A DNA stretch of 64,000 nt from IMCC26077 sp964490435 (GTDB lineage Bacteria > Actinomycetota > Actinomycetes > Nanopelagicales > Nanopelagicaceae). Below are positions 41,712 through 50,221 of this stretch, one piece after another. The notes under the pieces are model-generated. The model was not told the origin of the DNA and did no database searches. It was given only the letters and a program-made list of their open reading frames with translations. Both the position numbers and the translations under genes were made by a program. The DNA lies in NCBI GenBank assembly GCA_964490435.1, contig CAZBCF010000001.1:37784-101783 (forward strand), read 5' to 3'. How positions within the stretch are numbered: position 1 is the stretch's first letter; every line of letters begins with the position of its first letter.

Positions 41712-42310
41712 AGGTGATTCTGGCTTCAGCGTCGGCTGCGCGAACAAAACTTCTCTCTGAGGCGCAGATTGCACATCAGGTCGAGGTTAGTGGCGTCGAT
41801 GAAGAGCTCACTGAATTTACAGATTTGGCACCTCATGAGATGGCTTTGGCATTGGCGCATGCGAAGGCAGAACGAATCGCTTCTAAACATCGAGGCGAGA
41901 CTGCATTGATAATTGGGGCCGACTCAACGCTGGAATTCGCTGGCCGCGCTATGGCTAAGCCCGAAAGTCCTGAGCGCGCTGTCACATGGTGGCAGCGATA
42001 TCGTGGAAATTCCGGTTTATTGCATACGGGACAATCAGTATTCGACGCACGCACGATGGATTCGCGAAGCAGTCTTTCGACCACCGAGATAACTTTTGCT
42101 GAGATCTCCGACGAGGAGATTTACTCGTACGTAAATACTAAGGAGCCGCTCTATCTGGCAGGTGGTGCATCACTCGATGGTATTGGCTCGCCATACATTG
42201 CTCGTATCTCTGGTGATGCAACTGGAGTACTTGGTTTGAGCATGAATCACCTACGGATCATGTGCGAGGATCTCGGACATCCGTGGCATACTTTGCGGGC
42301 CATTGCATGA
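41708..42310 (+). CDS. maf: Maf-family nucleotide pyrophosphatase
   Basis: A 200-residue NTP pyrophosphatase that removes non-canonical or modified nucleotides. VILASASAARTKLLSEAQI at the N-terminus replaces the common LASxSPRR by LASASAAR, and IIGADSTLEF holds the catalytic Asp region. YVNTKEPLYLAGGASLDGIG near residue 140 completes the family pattern. It is coupled at both ends by ATGA overlaps (accE and accA). Its place within the carboxylase operon is conserved in Actinobacteria and unexplained. Confidence 0.9.
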   Translation: MKVILASASAARTKLLSEAQIAHQVEVSGVDEELTEFTDLAPHEMALALAHAKAERIASKHRGETALIIGADSTLEFAGRAMAKPESPERAVTWWQRYRGNSGLLHTGQSVFDARTMDSRSSLSTTEITFAEISDEEIYSYVNTKEPLYLAGGASLDGIGSPYIARISGDATGVLGLSMNHLRIMCEDLGHPWHTLRAIA

Positions 42311-44025
42311 CCTCGAAGATAAAGCGGGTACTTATCGCCAACCGTGGCGAAATTGCCATTCGAATAGCGCGGGCGGCACGAGATCATGGCATCTCTCCTA
42401 TCGCTATCTATTCAACAGGTGATCGAAATTCGCAACACGTACTTGCTTGCGACGAGGCATACTCGCTCGAAGGCACGACTGCGACCGAAAGTTATCTCGA
42501 TATCACCAAGATCATCGCTCTTGCTAAAAAGGCGAATGCCGACGCGATTCATCCAGGCTATGGCTTCCTCTCCGAGAATGCGAAATTCGCGAGTGCGGTG
42601 ATTGACGCTGGGCTGATCTGGATCGGTCCACCACCTGCTGCAATCGCCGCGCTCGGCGACAAAGTCTCGGCACGTAAGATTGCCGCGAAGGTTGGCGCTC
42701 CACTCGTTGCAGGTACTGCAGACCCCGTGAGCAATGCCGACGAGGTAGTTGCCTTCGCGAAAGAATTTGGGTTACCAGTTGCCATCAAAGCAGCGCATGG
42801 CGGTGGTGGTCGAGGTTTGAAAGTCGCACGAACTCTCGAAGAGATTCCTGAATTATTCGATTCGGCAGTGCGCGAAGCGGTCGCGGCCTTTGGTCGCGGT
42901 GAATGCTTTGTGGAACGTTTTCTCGACCGACCCCGCCACGTCGAAACGCAAGTCCTTGCCGATTCCTACGGAAATGTCGTTGTTGTCTCCACTCGGGATT
43001 GCTCATTGCAGCGACGCCACCAAAAGCTGGTCGAAGAGGCTCCTGCGCCATTTCTCACCCAGGAGCAACGTGAACAGTTGTATTCCTCAAGTAAGGCCAT
43101 CATTAAAGCGGCAGGCTACGTTGGCGCTGGCACATGTGAGTTTCTCGTTGGCGTTGATGGCACCATCTCTTTCCTCGAGGTGAACACCCGACTACAAGTT
43201 GAACATCCCGTCAGCGAAGAGGTCACTGGGATAGATCTGGTACGTGAGCAATTTCGCATCGCATCTGGTGAGCAGATCACCTATGGTGACCCAGAGATTC
43301 GAGGCCACTCCATCGAATTTCGGATTAACGGAGAAGACCCTGGTCGTAACTTCTTGCCTACCCCTGGAGTGATCAATGTCTGGAAGGTGCCAACCGGTCC
43401 TGGGGTAAGGCTCGATGCTGGATTCACCACCGGTGATGTCATTAGCGGCAACTTCGACTCTTTACTTGCAAAACTCATCGTCACCGGAGCAACGCGTGCC
43501 CAGGCGCTGCAACGTGCGCGACGTGCATTGGATGAGTTCGTTGTCGAAGGAATCGCAACCGCTCTTCCGTTCCATCGTGCGGTAGTGCGCGACAGCGCAT
43601 TTACCTCAGAACCCTTTGCAGTTTTCACTGGTTGGATTGAAAGTGAATTTGCAAATGAGATTCCGGCTTATGGTGGCAACGGCAGCGCAACAGTTGAACC
43701 AATTGTGGAACGCTTCGTTGTCGAGGTTGAAGGTCACCGACTCGAAGTGGGCGTGTTAGCCAGCCAACCAAAACGACGTCGGTCGAACTCTGCGCGCGCA
43801 TTCAAAAATCATGGCGATGCGTTAAGTAGTCCGATGCAAGGCACCGTAGTGAAACTTGCCGTGCAAAATGGCGACCGTGTCGAAGAAGGCGATTTGATTG
43901 CTGTACTTGAAGCAATGAAAATGGAACAGCCGCTACTTGCTCACAAGGATGGAACTATCAGTGGATTGAGTCTTGCTGTCGGAGCGAACATCTCAAGTGG
44001 CGCCACGATTTGCGAGATTAGCTGA
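42307..44025 (+). CDS. accA: Acetyl/propionyl-CoA carboxylase alpha subunit (biotin carboxylase plus BCCP)
   Basis: A 572-residue biotin-dependent subunit. RVLIANRGEIAIRIARAARDHG opens the biotin carboxylase domain; KAAHGGGGRGLKVA is the ATP-grasp glycine loop; FLEVNTRLQVEHPVSE is the catalytic region. The C-terminal 80 residues form the carrier domain with VLEAMKMEQPL, in which the lysine between the methionines is biotinylated by BirA. ATG 42307 overlaps the maf stop (ATGA). The stop abuts the stop of the mutase gene on the other strand without a gap. Related to AccA3. Confidence 0.94.
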   Translation: MTSKIKRVLIANRGEIAIRIARAARDHGISPIAIYSTGDRNSQHVLACDEAYSLEGTTATESYLDITKIIALAKKANADAIHPGYGFLSENAKFASAVIDAGLIWIGPPPAAIAALGDKVSARKIAAKVGAPLVAGTADPVSNADEVVAFAKEFGLPVAIKAAHGGGGRGLKVARTLEEIPELFDSAVREAVAAFGRGECFVERFLDRPRHVETQVLADSYGNVVVVSTRDCSLQRRHQKLVEEAPAPFLTQEQREQLYSSSKAIIKAAGYVGAGTCEFLVGVDGTISFLEVNTRLQVEHPVSEEVTGIDLVREQFRIASGEQITYGDPEIRGHSIEFRINGEDPGRNFLPTPGVINVWKVPTGPGVRLDAGFTTGDVISGNFDSLLAKLIVTGATRAQALQRARRALDEFVVEGIATALPFHRAVVRDSAFTSEPFAVFTGWIESEFANEIPAYGGNGSATVEPIVERFVVEVEGHRLEVGVLASQPKRRRSNSARAFKNHGDALSSPMQGTVVKLAVQNGDRVEEGDLIAVLEAMKMEQPLLAHKDGTISGLSLAVGANISSGATICEIS

Positions 44026-45573
44026 TTACCAGCTCTCTGGGGCGCGATAACTCCCCCATGCGGTTCGTAACGCATTGCAAATCTCGCCCACCGTTGCATG
44101 TGCAAGCAACGCCTCTTTGATGGGAGGCATCAAGTTAGAGCTTCCTTCTGCAGCGACCACAATCTTGCTAAGTGCTTGTTCGACTGAACTGTTATCGCGA
44201 CGTTTGCGCAACTCTGCAAGTCGATCGCGCTGCTCGCGCGCAACGCTTTCATCAACTCGAAGTGGCTTGTATGGTTCGGGTGACGAGGTGAATTCATTAA
44301 CGCCGACCACGATTCGACTCTTCGCCTCTATCTCTTGAGCGATTCGATACGCATTCTTCTCGATTTCGCCTTTTTGGAATCCGGCTTCGACGCCGGCGAC
44401 GGCACCGCCCATCGCATCTACCTTCGCGATGAGTTCTTCGATTTTCGCTACTAATTCAACGGTTAATTCCTCGACTGCAGCCGAGCCAGCAAGAGCATCG
44501 ACAGTTCGTGCAAGATCAGTTTCATAGGCGATGACTTGTTGGGTACGTAATGCGAGTAGCGCTGCCTTTTCGGTTGGTAGTCCAAGCGCCTCATCAAAAG
44601 AATTAGTGTGGAGAGATTGGGTTCCGCCTAACACTGCAGCGACTGCCTGTAATGTGACCCGAACTAGATTCAACTCGGGCTGTGCTGCTGTCAATTGCAC
44701 CCCTGCAGTTTGAGTGTGAAAGCGAAGATGCATCGCACGTTCACTAGAAATCTGGTACCTATTTTTGATGATCTTCGCCCACACTTGACGAGCGGCTCTG
44801 AACTTCGCGATCTCCTCTAGAACTGTCGTGCGAGAGACGAAGAAGAAACTCATACGCGCTGCTACCTGCTCGATATCTTGGCCTCGCTCGCGTGCGGCAT
44901 CTAGGTACGCGACTGCGTTGCTCAAGGTGAATGCGATCTCTTGCACTGGGTTGGCACCGGCTTCAGCCATGTGGTACCCAGATACTGAGATGGTGTTCCA
45001 CTTTGGCAGTTCTTTCGAGCAATACTCGAAGATGTCACAGATCAATCGCATCGATGGTTTTGGTGGGAAAATGTAGGTTCCACGCGAGATGTACTCCTTA
45101 AGAATGTCATTCTGGATGGTCCCGCTTATCGCACTGTTCGCAACGCCTTGTTCATTCGCCACAATCTGATACATGAGGAGCAAGATTGCCGCAGGTGCGT
45201 TGATGGTCATCGAGGTAGAGACTTTGTCGAGTGGAATCCCGTTAAACAAGGCACGCATATCATCTAGTGAATCGATAGCAACTCCTACCCGGCCGACCTC
45301 ACCCAGTGATTGTGGGGCATCAGAGTCAAAGCCCATCTGAGTTGGTAGATCGAATGCCACGGATAAACCACCAGTGCCAGCGCTGACAAGTTGGTGATAG
45401 CGCTCGTTCGATTCTTTCGCTGAGCCGAATCCCGCATACTGGCGCATCGTCCATGGTTTACGAAGGTACATCTCTTCGTATATCCCGCGCGTGAAAGGAA
45501 ATTCGCCCGGCCGCTCACCACTGCGCACATAATCGGGCTTGATTGGAAAGCCTGATTCAGAGTGCGCGTTCAC
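44026..45573 (-). CDS. Methylmalonyl-CoA mutase, catalytic subunit lacking the cobalamin domain
   Basis: A 515-residue TIM-barrel subunit that isomerises methylmalonyl-CoA and succinyl-CoA. WTMRQYAGFGSAKESNERY (about 41-59) and SVAFDLPTQMGFDSD are diagnostic. Tyr46 in RQYAGF and Arg164 in SRGTYIFPP correspond to the Tyr/Arg pair typical of methylmalonyl-CoA mutase rather than isobutyryl-CoA mutase. No DGHDRG cobalamin motif is present; a separate B12-binding protein is at 58.9 kb. Start GTG 45573 has TAAGAT 6 bases upstream. Convergent with accA, which feeds the same pathway. Confidence 0.9.
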   Translation of the reverse strand: MNAHSESGFPIKPDYVRSGERPGEFPFTRGIYEEMYLRKPWTMRQYAGFGSAKESNERYHQLVSAGTGGLSVAFDLPTQMGFDSDAPQSLGEVGRVGVAIDSLDDMRALFNGIPLDKVSTSMTINAPAAILLLMYQIVANEQGVANSAISGTIQNDILKEYISRGTYIFPPKPSMRLICDIFEYCSKELPKWNTISVSGYHMAEAGANPVQEIAFTLSNAVAYLDAARERGQDIEQVAARMSFFFVSRTTVLEEIAKFRAARQVWAKIIKNRYQISSERAMHLRFHTQTAGVQLTAAQPELNLVRVTLQAVAAVLGGTQSLHTNSFDEALGLPTEKAALLALRTQQVIAYETDLARTVDALAGSAAVEELTVELVAKIEELIAKVDAMGGAVAGVEAGFQKGEIEKNAYRIAQEIEAKSRIVVGVNEFTSSPEPYKPLRVDESVAREQRDRLAELRKRRDNSSVEQALSKIVVAAEGSSNLMPPIKEALLAHATVGEICNALRTAWGSYRAPESW

Positions 45574-45579
45574 CTGTGA

Positions 45580-45585
45580 ATCTTA
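45580..45585 (-). promoter_or_regulatory. -10 hexamer for leaderless mutase mRNA
   Basis: TAAGAT on the minus strand lies 6 bases before GTG 45573. Confidence 0.45.
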
Positions 45586-45615
45586 TCTCTCTCGGAGTGG
45601 CACGAGGAAAAAATC

Positions 45616-45634
45616 TATAATTACTCAATACCCT
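45616..45634 (+). promoter_or_regulatory. Candidate -10 hexamers for the carboxypeptidase gene
   Basis: A perfect TATAAT (45616-45621) would start mRNA about 15 bases before ATG 45643. A second hexamer, TACCCT (45629-45634), is 8 bases before the ATG and would give a leaderless mRNA. I cannot tell which is used. Confidence 0.4.
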
Positions 45635-45642
45635 CTCTCCTC

Positions 45643-46584
45643 ATGAGACGCACCCCGGTCAATACGCTTGCGCTGGCGCTGGTCGTAACAATATCTATGA
45701 CGTCTATCACGACTGTGACGGTCGTCGGCAGCGCTGCTGAGGCAACATCGGCGATAGGCGGTGGCCGGCTCGGCGAGAAGGGTGTAATCGTCAATTCGGT
45801 GGAAGGTGATGGCATTTCGGCACCACCATCGACATCAGCGCTCTCATACGTGATCGCTGACTTTGAAACCGGCGAGGTGCTTGCCGCAAAGAATCCACAT
45901 AAAAAATTGCCGCCAGCAAGCACATTAAAGACTCTCACTGCACTCACCTTGCTGCCTAGACTCAACATGAACAAGACCTACACCGCGACCTGGCGTGAGC
46001 CGAGCACTATTGGCAACAAAGTTGGTCTGTGGAAGAACCGCAAGTACAAAGTCAAAGATATTTGGTATGGCTTGATGCTCCACTCCGGAAATGACGCTGG
46101 CGTTGCACTTGCAAATATGAGTGGCGGAATCAAGAAGACTTCTAAACTGATGCGAGCGAAAGCGCGCTCAATAAAGGCCTACGACACCATACCCAAGAGC
46201 CCGCACGGACTCGACACACCTGGTCAAGTATCGAGCGCCTACGATCTAGCCCTGATTGCTCGCGCGGCCATGAAGAATAAGACCTTTCGCAAAATCGTTG
46301 CTACAAAAACTTATATCTTCCCCAACACCGGTCCGCGAAATAAGGATCGAAAGATTAAAAATCTGAATAAGTTGATGTTCACCTACCCTGGAGTAATTGG
46401 GGTGAAAACTGGGTACACCACGAAAGGCCGGAATACTTACATCGGTATCGCAGAGCGCGATGGCAAGACTGTCATCATCACATTCATGCACCTACGTTAT
46501 GGTCGGGACGAGTTAGCGAAAAAACTATTCGATTGGGGCTTCGAAGCAATTGGAAAAGTCGAACCAGTGGGGAAACTTGTCTAA
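45643..46584 (+). CDS. D-alanyl-D-alanine carboxypeptidase (S11 family)
   Basis: A 313-residue low-molecular-weight penicillin-binding protein. An N-terminal signal (LALALVVTISMTSITTVTVVG) exports it. The three active-site motifs are STLK in PPASTLKTL (about residue 92), SGN in HSGNDAGVAL, and KTG in GVKTGYTTKG. It trims the last D-Ala of peptidoglycan stem peptides. No C-terminal amphipathic anchor is evident. It converges on trpS with 7 bases between. Confidence 0.92.
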   Translation: MRRTPVNTLALALVVTISMTSITTVTVVGSAAEATSAIGGGRLGEKGVIVNSVEGDGISAPPSTSALSYVIADFETGEVLAAKNPHKKLPPASTLKTLTALTLLPRLNMNKTYTATWREPSTIGNKVGLWKNRKYKVKDIWYGLMLHSGNDAGVALANMSGGIKKTSKLMRAKARSIKAYDTIPKSPHGLDTPGQVSSAYDLALIARAAMKNKTFRKIVATKTYIFPNTGPRNKDRKIKNLNKLMFTYPGVIGVKTGYTTKGRNTYIGIAERDGKTVIITFMHLRYGRDELAKKLFDWGFEAIGKVEPVGKLV

Positions 46585-46591
46585 GGGCTGA

Positions 46592-47593
46592 TTAATTCCG
46601 TGGCACCAATCCAAGGGATGCATAGACACGTTCGAGTGTCTGCGTAGCAACCGCTTCAGCCCGCTCTGCGCCAGCGCGCAGTATGTCAAGGAGTGCAACT
46701 TCGTCTTTTAGATAACCCAGCGCAGCATCTCTTATCGGCTGCAATGTTTGGATTACCACCTCGGCAACATCCTTCTTGAAATCGCCATAACCTTTGCCGG
46801 AATATTCTGCTTCGATTGCTGTGATGGTTCGACCAGTCACGGCGCTGAAAATCGAGAGTAAGTTACTTATTCCAGGCTTAGCCTGTTCGTCGAATGTCAC
46901 CTCTCGACCAGTGTCAGTAACGGCGCTCTTGATCTTCTTCATATTCGATTCTGGAGTATCGAGAAGTTCAATGACGCCGGCCATGCTCGCTGCTGATTTG
47001 CTCATCTTCGAAGTCGGTTCCTGCAAATCCATGATCTTCGCAGTGCTTTTGAGGATGTGGGCACCTGGCACAGTGAACACCGACCCGTATCGCGAATTGA
47101 ACCGTTGCGCCAAGTCTCGAGTGAGTTCGATATGTTGGCGTTGATCCTCACCGACTGGTACTAGTTCTGGTTGATAAAGCAAGATGTCAGCGGCCTGCAA
47201 CATAGGGTAGGTGAATAGTCCGACCACAGTTCGATCGGCGCCACTTTTCTGGGATTTATCCTTAAATTGCGTCATTCGATTGGCTTCACCGAAGCCCGTG
47301 ATGCACTCGAAAACCCAACCCAATTGATTATGTGCTGGTACATGCGATTGAATGAAAAGCGTCGACTTATTTGGGTCGATTCCGATTGCTAATAACTGCG
47401 CCGCCGATGCAAGGATTCGCTTCCGAAGCAACGCTGGATCAACATCGACCGTCAAAGCATGTAGGTCGACGATGCAATAGTAGGCATCGTGGCTCTCTTG
47501 AAGTGCTACCCATTGCTTAAGCGCACCGAGATAATTTCCCAAATGAAATGAATCATGAGTGGGCTGGATTCCAGAGAGAACTCGCTTAGCCAT
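46592..47593 (-). CDS. trpS: Tryptophanyl-tRNA synthetase
   Basis: A 333-residue class Ic synthetase. SGIQPTHDSFHLGNYLGALKQW has the HIGH-type HLGN, and TSKMSKSAAS is the KMSKS loop. YPMLQAADILLYQPELVPVGEDQRQHIELTRDLAQRFN-type sequence lines the amino-acid pocket. The ATG at 47593 has GGGGAG 7 bases upstream, placed in the last codons of the CNNM gene. Confidence 0.95.
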   Translation of the reverse strand: MAKRVLSGIQPTHDSFHLGNYLGALKQWVALQESHDAYYCIVDLHALTVDVDPALLRKRILASAAQLLAIGIDPNKSTLFIQSHVPAHNQLGWVFECITGFGEANRMTQFKDKSQKSGADRTVVGLFTYPMLQAADILLYQPELVPVGEDQRQHIELTRDLAQRFNSRYGSVFTVPGAHILKSTAKIMDLQEPTSKMSKSAASMAGVIELLDTPESNMKKIKSAVTDTGREVTFDEQAKPGISNLLSIFSAVTGRTITAIEAEYSGKGYGDFKKDVAEVVIQTLQPIRDAALGYLKDEVALLDILRAGAERAEAVATQTLERVYASLGLVPRN

Positions 47594-47597
47594 CTAG

Positions 47598-48914
47598 TTA
47601 CTCCCCTTGCTCCGAATCGCTATTGTGGCTCAAACGTACCCGAAGCATTGCAGGACGTTTGCCTTCGACGCTCTCAACAAGCAAATCGCAACCTGGTAAG
47701 TGAATCTGGTCGCCAACTTCTGCGATGCGTCCGAGTTTGTGGGTGACCAGGCCACCAATACTTTCGTACGGTCCGGCCGGGAACTGGTACTCAATTTCAT
47801 CGCTTACTTCATCGAGATTTGTTAGGCCATCGATGTGGAATTCGCCGATGCTTGCCGCGCGAACTTCGTCGACTTCATGGTGGTCATACTCATCGCGAAT
47901 CTCACCGACGAATTGCTCCACTAAATCCTCAAGAGTGATGATGCCATCAGTGCCACCATATTCATCGACCACTATCGCGATATGTGATCCATTCGCGCGC
48001 ATCTTGGATAAAACAGGGAGTAATTCCCTAGTTCCAGGGATGAACTCAATATCGCGAACTAAGTCACCAATTCGTGTCTGTCGTTCATGCAACTGCGGAT
48101 CGAGCAAGTCGCGCACGTTGACAAAACCTATGATGTCGTCAAAAGAACCTTTGACCACTGGGTAGCGTGAGTGACCAGTCTCGATGATGATCTTCACTGC
48201 TTGGCCCACAGTTAACTCGCTATCAAGAAAATCTACCTCGGTACGAGGAACCATGATCGAATGAATCTGTCGATCGCTAGCCTCAAAGACCTCTTCTACT
48301 ATCTCTTTTTCAGCATGCGTGAAAGCGTGATGGCCACTCAGTAGATCCAATAACTCTTCTTCACTCATCTGTTCTCGAGCAGCCTTCGGATCCACACCGA
48401 ATGCACGCACTAAGAGATCGGTTGAATGCGACAAGAGCCAGATGATTGGACGGAATAACCGCGCAATCACGTCGACCGCGCCTGCGCTTGCCAAAGAAAT
48501 GGGAACCGCACGCACGATTGCGATTCGCTTTGGCGTGAGTTCACCGATAATGAGCGAGACATAGGCGATCACCAGCGTCAGCCCAATGAGCGAGATAAGT
48601 TCGGCGACGCTCTTGCGTAGTCCAAGATCCTCTAAAACAGGTGCTACATAGCGACCTAATCGCTCAGCACCGATTGCCGCTGAGAGGAAGCCAAAGACGG
48701 TGATACCCACCTGGATAGCCGCAAGAAAACGATTGGGGTTGGCGGTGAGCGCTGCGACCTTGGCCCCGCGCCGACCGGTCCCGGCCAACTGCTTCACCTG
48801 ACTCTCTCGAAGTGAGATCAGGGAGATCTCGGCCGCTACCAGCAAGGCCGAGAGGCTAATCAGGGCAAGGACGATGGCGATATCGCCTAACACTTCCCCG
48901 AGCGAAGCAGACAC
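47598..48914 (-). CDS. CNNM/CBS-domain membrane protein (hemolysin C-like)
   Basis: A 438-residue protein. About 1-190 is the DUF21/CNNM membrane domain (ALISLSALLVAAEISLISL; GELTPKRIAIVRAVPI), followed by a CBS pair (VPRTEVDFLDSELTVGQAV; SHIAIVVDEYGGTDGIITLEDLVEQFVG-type motif) and a CorC/HlyC C-terminal domain. Homologues move or sense magnesium or cobalt; the hemolysin label is historical. Start GTG 48914 lies 6 bases after TACCCT. Confidence 0.9.
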   Translation of the reverse strand: MSASLGEVLGDIAIVLALISLSALLVAAEISLISLRESQVKQLAGTGRRGAKVAALTANPNRFLAAIQVGITVFGFLSAAIGAERLGRYVAPVLEDLGLRKSVAELISLIGLTLVIAYVSLIIGELTPKRIAIVRAVPISLASAGAVDVIARLFRPIIWLLSHSTDLLVRAFGVDPKAAREQMSEEELLDLLSGHHAFTHAEKEIVEEVFEASDRQIHSIMVPRTEVDFLDSELTVGQAVKIIIETGHSRYPVVKGSFDDIIGFVNVRDLLDPQLHERQTRIGDLVRDIEFIPGTRELLPVLSKMRANGSHIAIVVDEYGGTDGIITLEDLVEQFVGEIRDEYDHHEVDEVRAASIGEFHIDGLTNLDEVSDEIEYQFPAGPYESIGGLVTHKLGRIAEVGDQIHLPGCDLLVESVEGKRPAMLRVRLSHNSDSEQGE

Positions 48915-49064
48915 CCTTCAAGGGTAGCGCCACCAGCGCGTTCCGGGCCTACCGGCTTCCGCGCAGGGCTCATTTCAGGTACTTTCTCCCCGTCCTCACC
49001 TGAGGATGACCTATCTCCAACGGATCGTCCGGCACGTACCTGCCGGGAGAGGGAGCGAACGCTC
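48915..49064. promoter_or_regulatory. Divergent control region between CNNM gene and sugar-ABC ATPase gene
   Basis: 150 non-coding bases. TACCCT on the minus strand (48926-48921) is 6 bases before GTG 48914. On the plus strand TACTTT (48980-48985) could be a -10, giving a leader of about 70 bases. The leader has two hairpins: TCCTCA-CC-TGAGGA (48993-49006) and CCGGCA-CGTACC-TGCCGG (49029-49046). The second ends directly against the GGGAG ribosome binding site. Confidence 0.45.
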
Positions 49065-50153
49065 ATGGCAATTGTTGTATTCGATAAAGCAAGCCGTACC
49101 TATCCAGGTACCACCCGTCCTGCAGTAGACCAACTCGATCTCGTCGTCAATGACGGTGAGTTCCTCGTTCTTGTTGGCCCGTCCGGATGCGGTAAGTCAA
49201 CGTCGCTTCGTATGCTCGCTGGGCTCGAAGATGTTGATACCGGTTCAATTCGCATTGGCGATCGTGACGTCACACATGTGGCACCAAAAGATCGCGATAT
49301 TGCGATGGTCTTCCAGTCCTATGCGCTCTACCCACACATGACTGTGGCTGAGAACATGGGCTTTGCATTGAAGATCGCCGGCGTAAGCAAAGATGAGCGC
49401 GCACGTCGCGTTCAAGAAGCGGCAAAGTTGCTCGATCTCGAGCCATACCTTGACCGTAAACCAAAGGCGCTCTCTGGTGGACAACGTCAGCGTGTTGCTA
49501 TGGGCCGCGCAATCGTTCGCGAACCACAGGTCTTCCTCATGGATGAGCCGCTCTCTAACCTCGATGCGAAACTTCGCGTCGCGACTCGTACTCAGATTGC
49601 AGCGCTACAGCGCCGACTTGGTATCACCACCGTCTACGTAACCCACGATCAGGTTGAAGCTATGACCATGGGTGATCGCGTTGCGGTTCTCAAAGATGGT
49701 CTACTTCAGCAAGTTGATTCCCCTCGTAATCTCTATGACAAGCCAGCGAATGCATTCGTGGCTGGATTCATCGGCTCCCCTGCGATGAACTTGATCACCG
49801 CTCCTGTCTCGGGTGGCCAAGCATCACTTGGAAACCTCAAGGTTGCGGTGCCAGCTTCTGCGGGCACTTCAGCAATCGTTGGCGTTCGTCCCGAGGGCTT
49901 CCGCCCAACCGGTGCCGGACAGGGCTTTGACATCAAGGTTGATGTCGTCGAAGAGCTCGGCTCTGATGCATTCGTATACGGAAAGCCAGCAGCCTCGGGT
50001 ATCTCACTTGCCAATGCAAATGCTGAAGAAGGCGCACAAGTTATCGTGCGTTGGGATCCAAAGAATCCACCGAAGGCTGGCGACACCATTTCGGTCACTG
50101 CTGATCCATCCGCAGTACACGTCTTCGATGCTACAACTGGAGCTCGTCTGTAA
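49065..50153 (+). CDS. Sugar ABC importer ATPase (MsiK/UgpC/MalK-like), orphan
   Basis: A 362-residue ATPase. Walker A VGPSGCGKSTSLRML, Q-loop FQSYALYPHM, signature LSGGQRQRVAMGRA, Walker B VFLMDEPLSNLD and switch histidine VYVTHDQVEAMT are intact. The C-terminal 120 residues form a TOBE/MalK regulatory domain (SAIVGVRPEGFRP). No permease or binding protein lies near it, so it probably powers several sugar importers elsewhere, as MsiK does in Streptomyces. Unlike most genes here it has a leader and a clear ribosome binding site, and ends at a strong terminator. Confidence 0.92.
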   Translation: MAIVVFDKASRTYPGTTRPAVDQLDLVVNDGEFLVLVGPSGCGKSTSLRMLAGLEDVDTGSIRIGDRDVTHVAPKDRDIAMVFQSYALYPHMTVAENMGFALKIAGVSKDERARRVQEAAKLLDLEPYLDRKPKALSGGQRQRVAMGRAIVREPQVFLMDEPLSNLDAKLRVATRTQIAALQRRLGITTVYVTHDQVEAMTMGDRVAVLKDGLLQQVDSPRNLYDKPANAFVAGFIGSPAMNLITAPVSGGQASLGNLKVAVPASAGTSAIVGVRPEGFRPTGAGQGFDIKVDVVEELGSDAFVYGKPAASGISLANANAEEGAQVIVRWDPKNPPKAGDTISVTADPSAVHVFDATTGARL

Positions 50154-50172
50154 ATTACTTGAGAAAGTAAGT

Positions 50173-50210
50173 AAAAACCCGCTTCTGGAACGCTCCAGGG
50201 GCGGGTTTTT
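50173..50210. terminator. Bidirectional intrinsic terminator between the ABC ATPase and icd
   Basis: AAAAACCCGC (50173-50182) pairs with GCGGGTTTTT (50201-50210), with an inner CTGGA-ACGC-TCCAG stem. T-runs on both strands let it stop both converging genes. It is preceded by a TTACTT-GAGA-AAGTAA hairpin with a GNRA-type loop (50155-50170). It is the only canonical intrinsic terminator I found. Confidence 0.9.
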
Positions 50211-50221
50211 CATATTGTTTT

